Shown here: positions 1 to 7,428 of the stretch, one piece after another
Numbering within the stretch: position 1 is the stretch's first letter
Layout: each line of letters begins with the position of its first letter
IMG/VR virus record: IMGVR_UViG_3300025122_000212
Location: 1-20,387 of that record
DNA: 20,387 nt
Direction: 5' to 3' (one strand)
From: a virus
Translations under genes and position numbers: made by a program
The notes under the pieces: model-generated
The model's database searches: none
Told to the model about the DNA's origin: nothing
Seen by the model: only the letters and a program-made list of their open reading frames with translations

Positions 1-1
1 C

Positions 2-499
2 GTAGCAAACGAATATAAAAACGGCTATTTGTATGTTAATGATGGTACCGGGCAAGGATTGGCATATAAAATCAAATCCCATCCCGCACACGATCACAGT
101 GCCGATCCAACTTGTGTTATCACTCTTTACGATCCGATCAAGGTCGCCCTTGTAGCAGGTGGAACTTCGGAGGTTTCCTTGGCACCTAGCAAGTATCATA
201 AAGTGATCGTCTCACCCGGTACAACGGCTTTAACTGGACAAACCATTGGAGTAACTCCAATCGCATTCACTGCGGCTTATTACGGTTGGGTTCAGACCGG
301 TGGCCCCGCAGCCGTGTTGGTTGTTGGAACCGTTGTCATTGGCGATTCAGTGTGTCATGCGATTAGCGGCGGTACTGCAGGTTCTGTTGTTCCGCGTGTC
401 GCTGACAGCGCCGCACAGCGAGTTGCGCGTACTGTAGGTCAGGTTATGCAGGTCAATGCTACTACTGAGTATGCGTTGATTGATATTATGTTTGAATAG
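2..499 (+). CDS. Probable head/virion surface protein, 5' end missing
   Basis: The reading frame is open from the first full codon of the window (position 2) to the TAG at 497-499, so the true start lies upstream. A TTG at 29 could be read as a start, but it has no ribosome binding site and the codons before it continue in frame. About 165 residues are visible. The sequence is rich in Gly, Ala, Val and Thr, with alternating hydrophobic beta-strand-like runs, a single lone-looking Cys in the first half and one in VCHAISGG, and no membrane segment or enzyme motif. The C-terminus (ATTEYALIDIMFE) and the N-terminal NEYKNGYLYVNDGTGQG pattern resemble small all-beta decoration or head proteins I recall from marine phages; this is recollection, not a search. 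It sits directly before the neck genes, where head genes end in many phages, and is followed by a strong terminator, so it closes its own transcript. Function: inferred virion protein, exact role unknown. Confidence 0.6.
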   Translation, partial: VANEYKNGYLYVNDGTGQGLAYKIKSHPAHDHSADPTCVITLYDPIKVALVAGGTSEVSLAPSKYHKVIVSPGTTALTGQTIGVTPIAFTAAYYGWVQTGGPAAVLVVGTVVIGDSVCHAISGGTAGSVVPRVADSAAQRVARTVGQVMQVNATTEYALIDIMFE

Positions 500-523
500 A
501 TAAAAATTAGTATCGATCTTAAA

Positions 524-579
524 CCCCCCCTTCCTTTATGGTTGGGGGCCCCCCTTCCTTTATGGTTGGGGGGGTTTTT
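524..579 (+). terminator. Duplicated hairpin ending in a T-tract
   Basis: Two nearly identical C-run/G-run hairpins lie head to tail. Copy 1 is C7, a 13-base spacer, G5 (524-548); copy 2 is C6, the same 13-base spacer TTCCTTTATGGTT, G7 (549-574). In each spacer an inner CC/GG can extend the stem around a TTTAT loop. Copy 2 is followed by TTTTTC, which makes it a classical intrinsic terminator; copy 1 has no T-tract. The outer C7 (524-530) can also pair with the outer G7 (568-574), with the central G5C6 folding on itself, so a second fold is possible. It lies 25 bases after the stop codon of the preceding gene. Confidence 0.8.
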
Positions 580-650
580 CTTTTAAAACCACGATCTGCT
601 GAATTTTTTCGCCTCCAATTTTTTGAGATTTTCGGTTTAGAAAGAATAAT

Positions 651-658
651 ACTATTTA
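651..658 (+). promoter_or_regulatory. ACTATTTA motif, candidate phage promoter element
   Basis: First of five ACTATTTA octamers in the window. It lies after the terminator at 524-579 and 23 bases before the start codon at 682, so a transcript starting here would include the small basic protein and the neck genes. Local context is AATACTATTTACTATATTA. The promoter role is inferred from placement only; no paired -35 hexamer is convincing. Confidence 0.35.
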
Positions 659-681
659 CTATATTACAAAGGAGATTTCCC

Positions 682-939
682 ATGGGAAAGAAAAGACGAT
701 TGAATTCCGCGAAGGCCAAGTTTAGAGCTAAGCACTCTAATCACCCCCGCGCCAGGCTTCTGAATGCCAATGCAGCAGTGGAGGACATTGCGCCTGTTGT
801 CGTAGAGGCAGCACAAGTGGAAGCTACTCTTAGCGCAGTATTGGAAGAGAAAACAATCGAGGTTGTACCTGAAATCGTGGCACCGCGGAAAACTGCGCGA
901 AAATCAACGAAGAAAAGAGCTAAAAACACCACACTGTAA
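682..939 (+). CDS. Small, highly basic protein with charged ends
   Basis: 85 residues from the ATG at 682, chosen because an excellent AAAGGAG lies about 8 bases upstream; the frame is open further upstream, but that stretch runs through the terminator hairpin and is not coding. Residues 1-27 are very basic (MGKKRRLNSAKAKFRAKH...), residues 33-66 are acidic and hydrophobic and may form a helix, and residues 69-81 are again Lys/Arg-rich (RKTARKSTKKRAK). There is no signal peptide, Cys pair or membrane segment. Such charge layout fits a DNA- or RNA-binding or scaffold-binding peptide, but no family is recognised. It is preceded by an ACTATTTA motif and followed after 83 bases by the neck gene. 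The hexapeptide TARKST (71-76) equals part of the histone H3 tail, most likely by chance in a low-complexity region. Confidence 0.75.
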   Translation: MGKKRRLNSAKAKFRAKHSNHPRARLLNANAAVEDIAPVVVEAAQVEATLSAVLEEKTIEVVPEIVAPRKTARKSTKKRAKNTTL

Positions 940-961
940 AATATCTCTCTTTATAAAAGAA

Positions 962-991
962 CGCCATCCCTCGTTGGGGTTTTGTGTGGCG
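962..991 (+). terminator. Weak hairpin between small basic protein and neck gene
   Basis: CGCCA (962-966) can pair with TGGCG (987-991), and inside it CCC (968-970) with GGG, followed by TTTT (980-983). The stem is imperfect and short, and the T-run lies inside the outer stem, so it could be a leaky terminator, a leader structure for the next gene, or nothing. Confidence 0.2.
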
Positions 992-1022
992 AGTTACTAA
1001 TTAAAGGGGGAGACATGCATCG

Positions 1023-2315
1023 ATGCCACAGAACTTAAGTCCAAGGTCTCAGACTAGTCCTATAGTTTTAACTAAAACTGGTTCCACTACACTAGTGGCT
1101 GCAGCCGTTCCCTTTGGGATGTATACTGGCTCTGTGGAGTTTTTAAGCGGCGCCGCAACTCAAGTTGCTTTTGTTTATAAGAAGCTCGGTGGCGATGTGG
1201 TGGACATCGAATTAACTCCGGCGAATGTTTATGCCGCCTATGAAGAAGCGGTCTTAGAATATTCCTATATCATCAACTTGCATCAAAGCAAGAATATGCT
1301 TTCCGATGTCCTGGGGAACGCTACGGGAACATTTGACCATCTAGGAGAAATGGAAGCAGGAACGTTATCCTCGAGTTTGGGAGGAGACAAAGTTTCTCTT
1401 AAATATCCCCGCTATCAGTTTGAATATGCTCGTAACGTCGCCGATGGAATGGTATCAGTTGGCGGACTAGGAGGGACGGTACCTCAATACTCCGCATCTT
1501 TTAGGCCCCTCGAGGGAGTACAAGATTATGATCTGCAGAGCATTATTTCTGCGTCATCGGCAACCGGTACCAACGATGCCGGCAAAGTGGTGCCTTTTAA
1601 TGATAAAGTGGGCGACAATCGAGTAGTGATTACCAAAGTGTTTTATATGTCACCCAGGGCTATGTGGCGTTTTTATGGTTATTACGGGGGAATTGGGGTT
1701 GTAGGGAATTATTCTACTTATGGGCAATTTGCTGATGACTCAACGTTTGAGATTATTCCAACGTGGCAAAACAAACTCCAAGCAATGATGTATGAAGATT
1801 CTATAATCACCAGAACATCTAACTATTCTTATGAGATTATCAACAATAAACTTCGACTTTATCCCGATCCGAGTTATTGGGATTTTGGTGAATTAGATCG
1901 TATTTGGGTGAGATTTTATGTAGACAATAATGCGTGGGACGAGGATGATAATTATAGGTCAGGGGTGAATGGTATTAATAACGCCAATACTCTGCCATTT
2001 GACAATATTCCTTATAAAAACATTAATGCTATTGGAAAACAGTGGATTCGAAAGTATTGCTTGGCGATTTGCAAGGAGATGTTGGGACAGATTAGAGGAA
2101 AGTTTAGTACGTTGCCTATTCCGGGTGAAAGTGTGACGCTCAACCACGCCGAATTGCTTAGTCAAGCAAAAGAAGAACAAAACACTTTGAGAGATAAATT
2201 AAGAGAACTCTTGAAGGAAATGGAGTATACGGAGCTTGTCAAGTTGGATGGGGAAAAGGCTACGGCCGCCACCGACGTTCTTAAGGGCTCACCATTGCCC
2301 ATTTTTGTGGGGTGA
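1023..2315 (+). CDS. Neck protein, T4 gp13/gp14-type (head completion)
   Basis: 430 residues, probably part of the collar that joins the portal to the tail and holds the DNA in. The best support is the C-terminus: an amphipathic helix (residues 338-352), then MLGQIRGKFSTLPIPG at 353-368, VTLN (371-374), a Glu/Lys/Leu-rich helix (377-402), and a final PLPIFVG. This helix, 'G..+.Kf...P.PG..vtLN', charged helix, 'LPI..-G' ending resembles T4/cyanophage neck proteins as I know them. The middle (110-320) is aromatic- and Gly-rich and looks all-beta; an N-terminal helix is at 64-90. Position fits: after head genes and before the tail terminator and sheath. The start ATG at 1023 has GGGGGAG 10 bases upstream; an ATG at 1015 gives only a 7-codon frame. 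T4 gp14 is about 256 residues, so this protein is much longer. A gp13-like role is equally possible. Confidence 0.55.
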   Translation: MPQNLSPRSQTSPIVLTKTGSTTLVAAAVPFGMYTGSVEFLSGAATQVAFVYKKLGGDVVDIELTPANVYAAYEEAVLEYSYIINLHQSKNMLSDVLGNATGTFDHLGEMEAGTLSSSLGGDKVSLKYPRYQFEYARNVADGMVSVGGLGGTVPQYSASFRPLEGVQDYDLQSIISASSATGTNDAGKVVPFNDKVGDNRVVITKVFYMSPRAMWRFYGYYGGIGVVGNYSTYGQFADDSTFEIIPTWQNKLQAMMYEDSIITRTSNYSYEIINNKLRLYPDPSYWDFGELDRIWVRFYVDNNAWDEDDNYRSGVNGINNANTLPFDNIPYKNINAIGKQWIRKYCLAICKEMLGQIRGKFSTLPIPGESVTLNHAELLSQAKEEQNTLRDKLRELLKEMEYTELVKLDGEKATAATDVLKGSPLPIFVG

Positions 2316-2321
2316 TAAACA

Positions 2322-2810
2322 ATGTCTGATGAATGGAGTAGGCCGAAAGCACCACCCCCGCCGTTATTCTTAGGGAAAAAAGAGCGAGACCTTGTTAAAC
2401 AGGTTAATGATGAGTTAATCGAAAAGGTAATCGGCCAACAAGTGCTTTACTATCCGATTGACTTGGAAAAAACCAATTTTCACCTTTTATATGGCGAAGC
2501 TATTAAAAAAAGCTTTTTACCTCCGGTGAGAGTATATGCTCTCGTCGAATTTACAACTTTTGAAACTACTTATATGGCGAATGCCGGTATTGATAAAGTA
2601 TGGGAAATTAATATTCATTTTCATAGAAGAAGATTAGAAGAGGATCAAAACATGTATGTTCGAGAGGGAGACTTTATTTTATACGGCGAAAATTACTATG
2701 AAATAGTTAAACTTGTTGAAAATAAGCAGTTATTTGGACAAGTAGACAATATGTTTGAAATCTCGGCTGTCTGCAAGCGCGCGAGAAAGGGGCTGTTCGA
2801 TGCTTCCTAA
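2322..2810 (+). CDS. Head-closure (stopper)-like neck protein
   Basis: 162 residues. The start follows the previous stop by 6 bases, and the Shine-Dalgarno GGGGTGAT overlaps that stop codon, so translation is coupled. A Pro-rich N-terminus (RPKAPPPPLFLGKKERD) precedes a helix, then a beta-rich second half. Residues 112-128 (YVREGDFILYGENYYEI) carry the 'GD-x3-YG-x2-YYEI' pattern that I associate with head-closure or head-tail joining proteins of tailed phages, where a small beta-barrel seals the portal-adaptor tube. Position between a neck protein and the tail terminator fits that job. There is no catalytic motif and one Cys (C151). This is family-level inference; another neck or adaptor role cannot be excluded. 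Confidence 0.5.
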   Translation: MSDEWSRPKAPPPPLFLGKKERDLVKQVNDELIEKVIGQQVLYYPIDLEKTNFHLLYGEAIKKSFLPPVRVYALVEFTTFETTYMANAGIDKVWEINIHFHRRRLEEDQNMYVREGDFILYGENYYEIVKLVENKQLFGQVDNMFEISAVCKRARKGLFDAS

Positions 2811-3675
2811 GAATTTTGATTTTGCAATGCTTCCTGCCGATAAGAGCGATGCTACTCTTAAAGAAATAGGAATGTTGGCATCTACCCTTGAGGATATAGA
2901 TTATGCTATTACTTCTTGGCTTAAGGAAGACTTGGATTTAAGGGCAACTACTAACGAGGGGTTTGTTAACGTTCCGGTTCTCTGGCAAGTGCCAGAAAGA
3001 GCATTTCAGGTGAAGAATAAGAAAGATTTAAGAGATGATTCTGGCGCTTTAAAATTACCACTAATAAGTATTGAGCGCACGACGGTTTCTAAAGATCCGA
3101 CAAAACGAGGATCCTTTCAGGCAAACTTATATTCAAATGCGGGAAACGGCCGCTCTGGGCGCCTTGTGATTGCCAGAAAAATAGTCCAAGATAAGACAAG
3201 GAACTTTGCAGTGGTGCCCGCTACGAGAGACCATCAGACCAACGGTACCCAACAGCTTTATTATCCGAGAGTAAACAAAAAAATCGTTATCAAAAGCCTT
3301 TCTATTCCCATTCCCGTCTATGTTAACATAGAATATAAGATTAGCCTCAAATCAGAGTATCAACAGCAAATGAATGAGCTTTTGGCTCCGTTTGCTACTC
3401 GTACCGGCCAAGCAAACGCTTTTGTCATGAAGCGCAATGGCCATTTATATGAAGCATTTATTGATCAAGGGTTTGCACAAACTAACAATGTAGCCGATTT
3501 GGGAGAAGATCTTCGAATGTATAATACAGACATTACTATTAGAGTATTAGGATACCTCATAGGAGAAGGAGAGAATGATGATCGGCCGATTGTTAAAATT
3601 CATGAGAATGTGGTTGAGGTAACTTTTCCTAATGAAGGGATAGTTCCTGAAGGTAACGACGGTTTTTTTCTTTAG
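2800..3675 (+). CDS. Tail terminator / sheath stabiliser, T4 gp15-like
   Basis: 291 residues from the ATG at 2800, overlapping the previous gene by 11 bases. AAAGGGG lies about 8 bases upstream; an earlier in-frame ATG at 2755 is deep inside the upstream gene without a ribosome binding site. The architecture matches T4 gp15, which caps tube and sheath at the neck end: an N-terminal helix; residues 54-71 (GFVNVPVLWQVPERAFQV, compare the 'F-x-VPI-x-Y' region of gp15); a Leu-Pro-x-Ile-x-Ile-Glu-Arg strand (86-93); a long beta arm; and residues 170-199, where P-I-P-V-Y-V-x2-E-Y-K-I-S-L-x-S-E-Y-x2-Q-M-N precedes LLAPF. The C-terminal part (207-263) adds beta strands ending in VLGYLIGEGEN. It is followed directly by the sheath gene, its expected partner. 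Its 3' end forms part of an inverted repeat. Confidence 0.6.
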   Translation: MLPKNFDFAMLPADKSDATLKEIGMLASTLEDIDYAITSWLKEDLDLRATTNEGFVNVPVLWQVPERAFQVKNKKDLRDDSGALKLPLISIERTTVSKDPTKRGSFQANLYSNAGNGRSGRLVIARKIVQDKTRNFAVVPATRDHQTNGTQQLYYPRVNKKIVIKSLSIPIPVYVNIEYKISLKSEYQQQMNELLAPFATRTGQANAFVMKRNGHLYEAFIDQGFAQTNNVADLGEDLRMYNTDITIRVLGYLIGEGENDDRPIVKIHENVVEVTFPNEGIVPEGNDGFFL

Positions 3676-3686
3676 TTCAGGAACTA
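3641..3686 (+). terminator. 11-bp perfect inverted repeat across a stop codon
   Basis: TAGTTCCTGAA (3641-3651) and TTCAGGAACTA (3676-3686) are exact reverse complements, separated by a 24-base loop that holds a T7 run and the TAG stop (3673-3675). Only CTTTT follows the stem, so it is a weak intrinsic terminator at best; it may instead protect or punctuate the mRNA end. It separates the neck genes from the sheath gene and its own ACTATTTA motif. Confidence 0.4.
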
Positions 3687-3703
3687 CTTTTGAGATTAAA
3701 AAT

Positions 3704-3711
3704 ACTATTTA
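3704..3711 (+). promoter_or_regulatory. ACTATTTA motif before the tail sheath gene
   Basis: Copy 2 of the octamer, in the context AAATACTATTTAATTAAT, 18 bases after the inverted repeat and 51 bases before the sheath start codon at 3763. A separate late promoter for the sheath, the most abundant tail protein, would make sense. Inferred from placement and recurrence only. Confidence 0.35.
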
Positions 3712-3762
3712 ATTAATGATCACGCTATCATTTACACCTATTTTGATAAGAGGAACTCAATA

Positions 3763-6741
3763 ATGTCAGTTAAAAAGTTTAAGTTTGTATCTCCTGGAGT
3801 GTTTATCAACGAGATTGATAACTCCTTTATCCCCAAAACCCCAGAGGCGATAGGCCCTGTGGTTATTGGGCGCGCCCGTCGAGGGCTCGCCATGCAGCCT
3901 ATAAAAGTTGAATCTTATTCCGATTTTGTCGAGATGTTTGGCGACACTGTCCCGGGAATGCAGGGAGGCGATGTTTATCGGGGCGGAAACTTTCAGTCCC
4001 CCATGTATGGTACTTATGCCGCAAAAGCATTCTTGAATGCGGGAGTCGCTCCTCTTACTTATGTCCGATTGTTAGGGCAACAGGATAGCAATAATGATGG
4101 CGAAAACGATTCTCGAGCCGGCTGGAAAGTATTGAATACTATTACCAATGTACCTTCAACTAATGGAGGCGCTTACGGACTTTGGTTGTTCACCAGCCAA
4201 TCCAGCACCGTCACGGCAACGTCGCGCAATTTAGGGACCGGCAGTTTGGCTGCCATCTTCTATATAAATGAGGGGCGCATAACACTGAGTGGCACCATGT
4301 ATGGCGGTATTGGCAATACATCCGCTGGGAACTCAACAGTTACCTCCTCAACGGGTGTTCCCATTGGGGATAGCAGCAATCTTCATACTCTTATAATTAG
4401 TTCCTCGAACGGGGGCTCGAACAAAGTTGAGTTTGGTTTTGATGACAGCACTTCCAATTGGGTTCGCAAGAAGTTTAATACTAACCCCCAGCTTATTAGC
4501 GGTGCCACTTTCTATACTCCTGGCGCTGCAGGTTCTGGTTCAGCTACTGGATATTGGCTTGGAGAGACATACGGCCAAAGAATCCGAGATCAAGGTCTAA
4601 CCACGTCTTCCATTGGTGTTGTGTTTGCTATCGAGGGCCCATCTTCAACAAGCCCGGCAAATATGAAAAACCAAGCGTCCACCGAAGGTCGAACTGGATG
4701 GTTCATTGGCCAAGCACTCTCTGCTCCCACCGCTTACGTTCCCTTTCAGTCGCCGCGGCTATTCCGCTTAATTGGCCGCGGCCATGGCGAGTGGCTCCAA
4801 AAGAATGTTAAAGTTTCTATCTCTAATGTTAGAGCTTCCACAAGCACTGTCACCGAGTATGGAACATTTTCGCTCCTTCTCCGGAGCATTAGTGACACAG
4901 ATAGCGCTGTACAAATTATAGAACGGTATGATAATCTAACCCTGGATCCCACTTCTCCTAACTATGTGGCGCGAGTTATTGGTGATAAATATACTCAATG
5001 GGACACCACTGAAAGAAGACTCAAGACATACGGTGAATATGATAATAATTCCAAGTTTGTTTACGTTGAAATGAATGATGATGTGGATGCAGGCGGGACA
5101 GATCCCACACTTCTACCGTTTGGCTATTTTGGTCCTCCAAGGTTTAGAACGGTCTACGATTTAAGCTCCACCGGTGCTTGTTCAATCGTTCCTGGCGTCG
5201 GCCCAGCCGGCGATGGTGGCCTTCTTTCTAATAATTTCTTTCTAACGGGCGGCGTGAGCATTATTGCACACCCCCCATCCCTCGCCAACGCGCAGTGGTC
5301 TGGCTATGCAGCAGGCGATACTCCCTATTTGTCAGGTGGGCTAATTGCCACCGGGAGCTTAGAGTTCCCTACTATTCGGTTGCGCAACTCAGCATCAGAT
5401 GGGGGACTTAGCGACGCCACTGATGCATATTTTGGAATGCAGACCACGCGTACTGCCACCAGTACAGATTATGACCCCAGTGTTCCATCTTGTCATAGAT
5501 TGCTCTATAGTGGGTATAGCGCCGGCGGCGGTACCAACGCGGGCGATCCTAATACTGTTGCGGGTGTTGATGACTGGGCTTACGTCTTCTCTTTGGACGA
5601 TATTGTTCTGAAGGCTGCCCCAAATGAGTGGTATTATTCTTCTGGTTCTCGTGCACGCGCCTCGGGAGATTCCTATACATCCGGCGCCTATACCGAGTTA
5701 CTAAATGCCGGCATTGATAAGTTTACTTGTCCGATTTTTGGCGGCTTTGATGGTTTTGACATTATGAAGCCAGACCCACTGTATAATAAGGGAATGGCGG
5801 CCGCCGCTACGAACCTTAATAGTTATGCGTATTATACCTATAAGCGCGCTATTGACACTGTTGCCGACCCAGAATATATTAATATGAACTTGCTGGCTGC
5901 ACCGGGACTTACTCAGGATGGCCTCACACAACATATGATTAATGTTTGTGAATCTCGCGCTGACTCTCTAGCTCTTATTGATCTTGCTAACGTTTACATT
6001 CCCCCTCAGGAAGCTTACTATGCTAGCAAAGTTAATAGAATTGGTACTACACCAACTACCGCGGCCAACTCTTTGCGAGATCGCAGAATCGACTCAAGTT
6101 ATGGTTGCACTTTCTACCCATGGGTTCAAACGCGTGATGAAAACACTGGCCGCATGCTCTGGATTCCACCCAGTGTTGCTATGATGGGAGTCTTGGCTAG
6201 CTCTGAAGCTGCGTCCGAAGTATGGTTTGCACCTGCAGGTTTTAACCGCGGCGGCCTATCTCAAGGCGCCGCAGGAATTCCAGTCACAGGTATTACCCAA
6301 CGTCTTACTTCTAAAGAGCGCGATACTCTTTATGAGAACAATATCAATCCCATTGCATCTTTCCCTTCGAATGGAATAGTTGTTTTTGGACAAAAGACGC
6401 TTCAAGAGCGACAATCGGCTCTTGATAGAATTAATGTAAGAAGGCTTGTCATTTTCTTGAAGAAGCAGATTTCAGTTCTTTCTACTAAGATTCTCTTTGA
6501 GCAAAATGTTGAGGCCACTTGGAACCGTTTTATTGGCTTGGTTCAACCTTTGTTGGCTAGTGTTAAGATTCGATTTGGGATCACCGATTATAGGCTCATT
6601 CTTGATGAGACAACTACTACGCCCGATCTTATCGATCAGAATATTATGTATGCCAAGATTATGATTAAGCCGGCACGCGCCATTGAATACATTGCTATCG
6701 ACTTTGTTATCATGTCTACGGGAGCATCTTTTGAAGATTAA
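3763..6741 (+). CDS. Contractile tail sheath protein (T4 gp18 family)
   Basis: 992 residues forming the outer, contracting layer of the tail. The N-terminus carries the sheath signature: FVSPGVFINEIDNS (8-21), then GPVVIGRARRG, a YSDFVEMFGD segment and a YAAKAFLNAGVAPLTYVRLLG helix-strand (about 85-105). The C-terminal domain is equally typical: GIVVFGQKTLQ, RINVRRLVIFLKKQI, a NVEATWNRF helix and the final strand around RPARAIEYIAIDFVIMSTG-like residues. These two conserved ends form the inner domain that binds the tube and links neighbouring subunits. The middle (about 110-800) is Gly/Ser/Thr-rich, variable beta sequence. T4 gp18 has 659 residues, so roughly 330 extra residues presumably form outer domains on the tail surface. 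Ribosome site AGAGGA lies 10 bases before the ATG. The tube gene follows, as usual. Confidence 0.97.
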   Translation: MSVKKFKFVSPGVFINEIDNSFIPKTPEAIGPVVIGRARRGLAMQPIKVESYSDFVEMFGDTVPGMQGGDVYRGGNFQSPMYGTYAAKAFLNAGVAPLTYVRLLGQQDSNNDGENDSRAGWKVLNTITNVPSTNGGAYGLWLFTSQSSTVTATSRNLGTGSLAAIFYINEGRITLSGTMYGGIGNTSAGNSTVTSSTGVPIGDSSNLHTLIISSSNGGSNKVEFGFDDSTSNWVRKKFNTNPQLISGATFYTPGAAGSGSATGYWLGETYGQRIRDQGLTTSSIGVVFAIEGPSSTSPANMKNQASTEGRTGWFIGQALSAPTAYVPFQSPRLFRLIGRGHGEWLQKNVKVSISNVRASTSTVTEYGTFSLLLRSISDTDSAVQIIERYDNLTLDPTSPNYVARVIGDKYTQWDTTERRLKTYGEYDNNSKFVYVEMNDDVDAGGTDPTLLPFGYFGPPRFRTVYDLSSTGACSIVPGVGPAGDGGLLSNNFFLTGGVSIIAHPPSLANAQWSGYAAGDTPYLSGGLIATGSLEFPTIRLRNSASDGGLSDATDAYFGMQTTRTATSTDYDPSVPSCHRLLYSGYSAGGGTNAGDPNTVAGVDDWAYVFSLDDIVLKAAPNEWYYSSGSRARASGDSYTSGAYTELLNAGIDKFTCPIFGGFDGFDIMKPDPLYNKGMAAAATNLNSYAYYTYKRAIDTVADPEYINMNLLAAPGLTQDGLTQHMINVCESRADSLALIDLANVYIPPQEAYYASKVNRIGTTPTTAANSLRDRRIDSSYGCTFYPWVQTRDENTGRMLWIPPSVAMMGVLASSEAASEVWFAPAGFNRGGLSQGAAGIPVTGITQRLTSKERDTLYENNINPIASFPSNGIVVFGQKTLQERQSALDRINVRRLVIFLKKQISVLSTKILFEQNVEATWNRFIGLVQPLLASVKIRFGITDYRLILDETTTTPDLIDQNIMYAKIMIKPARAIEYIAIDFVIMSTGASFED

Positions 6742-6766
6742 TATGGGGAATTTTTTTCCTCACCAC

Positions 6767-6782
6767 ACTATTTAAAAATAGT
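6767..6782 (+). promoter_or_regulatory. ACTATTTA motif within a palindrome before the tail tube gene
   Basis: Copy 3 of the octamer (6767-6774), 26 bases before the start codon at 6801. Here the motif is part of a perfect inverted repeat, ACTATTT-AA-AAATAGT (6767-6782), so the element could be read from either strand or bind a dimer. No strong terminator precedes it: GGGGAA/TTCCTC (6745-6761) is only a weak hairpin with one G-T pair. Promoter role inferred. Confidence 0.35.
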
Positions 6783-6800
6783 TTATAGGAGTATTAAAAT

Positions 6801-7397
6801 ATGTCATTCTGGACCGAGACCGACGCGTCGGCAATTCAAGATCCTAAAAGAAAGTTTAGGTGGTACGTGCTTATGATGGGGCTGGGCATGGACAATGCTA
6901 CTGCATGGTGGGCCAAAAGTATCAACAAGCCTTCTTTTACGATTGCCTCAACAGAACATAAATATTTAAATCATACTTATTATTATCCAGGGTCAGTGAC
7001 GTGGAATGAGATATCCATGGTCATAGTTGACCCAGTTAGTCCCGATACGAGCGCCACACTTGCAAGTATTGTGCAGGCATCGGGATATACTATTCCGGCC
7101 GGCACCTCTACCGCCGCTGACTTACAGACTATGTCAAAAAGCAAATCAGTTGCCGCTTTAGGGGCTGTCTTTATTGTGCAAGTAGATTCCTCGGGAAACC
7201 CCCTTGAAACCTGGACTCTTAACAATCCTTGGATTTCTGATGTTCAGTATGGCGATTTGGCTTATGGTACCGATGACTTAATAGAAGTAACTTTAAAGAT
7301 GAGATATGATTGGGCAAGTATGAAGGTTACTACCGAGGGGTCCGTAGGCGATACGGCAGATAATGCTCCTGGCCAAACAGATTTTTTCAATATTTAA
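6801..7397 (+). CDS. Tail tube protein (T4 gp19 family)
   Basis: 198 residues forming the inner tube through which DNA passes. The start has TAGGAG about 9 bases upstream. Typical features are the N-terminal strand after a short lead (KFRWYVLMM, 18-26), W-A-K-S-I-N-K-P-S-F (38-47), the conserved segment Y-L-N-H-T-Y-Y-Y-P-G-S-V-T-W-N-E-I (55-71), and the C-terminal W-x-L-N-N-P-W-I-S-D-V-Q-Y-G (about 138-151) followed by a closing strand around DDLIEVTLKMRYDWASM. T4 gp19 is 163 residues; the extra residues are mainly the loop at 76-120 and a short flexible C-terminal tail. Immediate placement after the sheath gene is diagnostic of contractile tails, and it is followed by the putative assembly chaperone genes. 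Confidence 0.95.
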   Translation: MSFWTETDASAIQDPKRKFRWYVLMMGLGMDNATAWWAKSINKPSFTIASTEHKYLNHTYYYPGSVTWNEISMVIVDPVSPDTSATLASIVQASGYTIPAGTSTAADLQTMSKSKSVAALGAVFIVQVDSSGNPLETWTLNNPWISDVQYGDLAYGTDDLIEVTLKMRYDWASMKVTTEGSVGDTADNAPGQTDFFNI

Positions 7398-7428
7398 ACT
7401 AACGACATAACTTAAAACGAGGTGTATA

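Noticed and set aside
538-681. Upstream extension of the small basic protein
   Set aside because: The open frame runs through the terminator hairpin and AT-rich leader; AAAGGAG directly before 682 marks the true start.
1015-1038. ATG at 1015 giving a 7-codon reading frame that overlaps the neck gene start
   Set aside because: It lies only 2 bases after the GGAG, too close for normal initiation, and the product is trivial; the ATG at 1023 has proper spacing.
2755-2799. Earlier ATG at 2755 for the gp15-like gene
   Set aside because: It would overlap the upstream gene by 56 bases without a ribosome site; ATG 2800 has AAAGGGG at good distance.
6745-6761. GGGGAA/TTCCTC hairpin after the sheath gene as a terminator
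   Set aside because: Six pairs with one G-T, the T-run is the loop and no T-tract follows.
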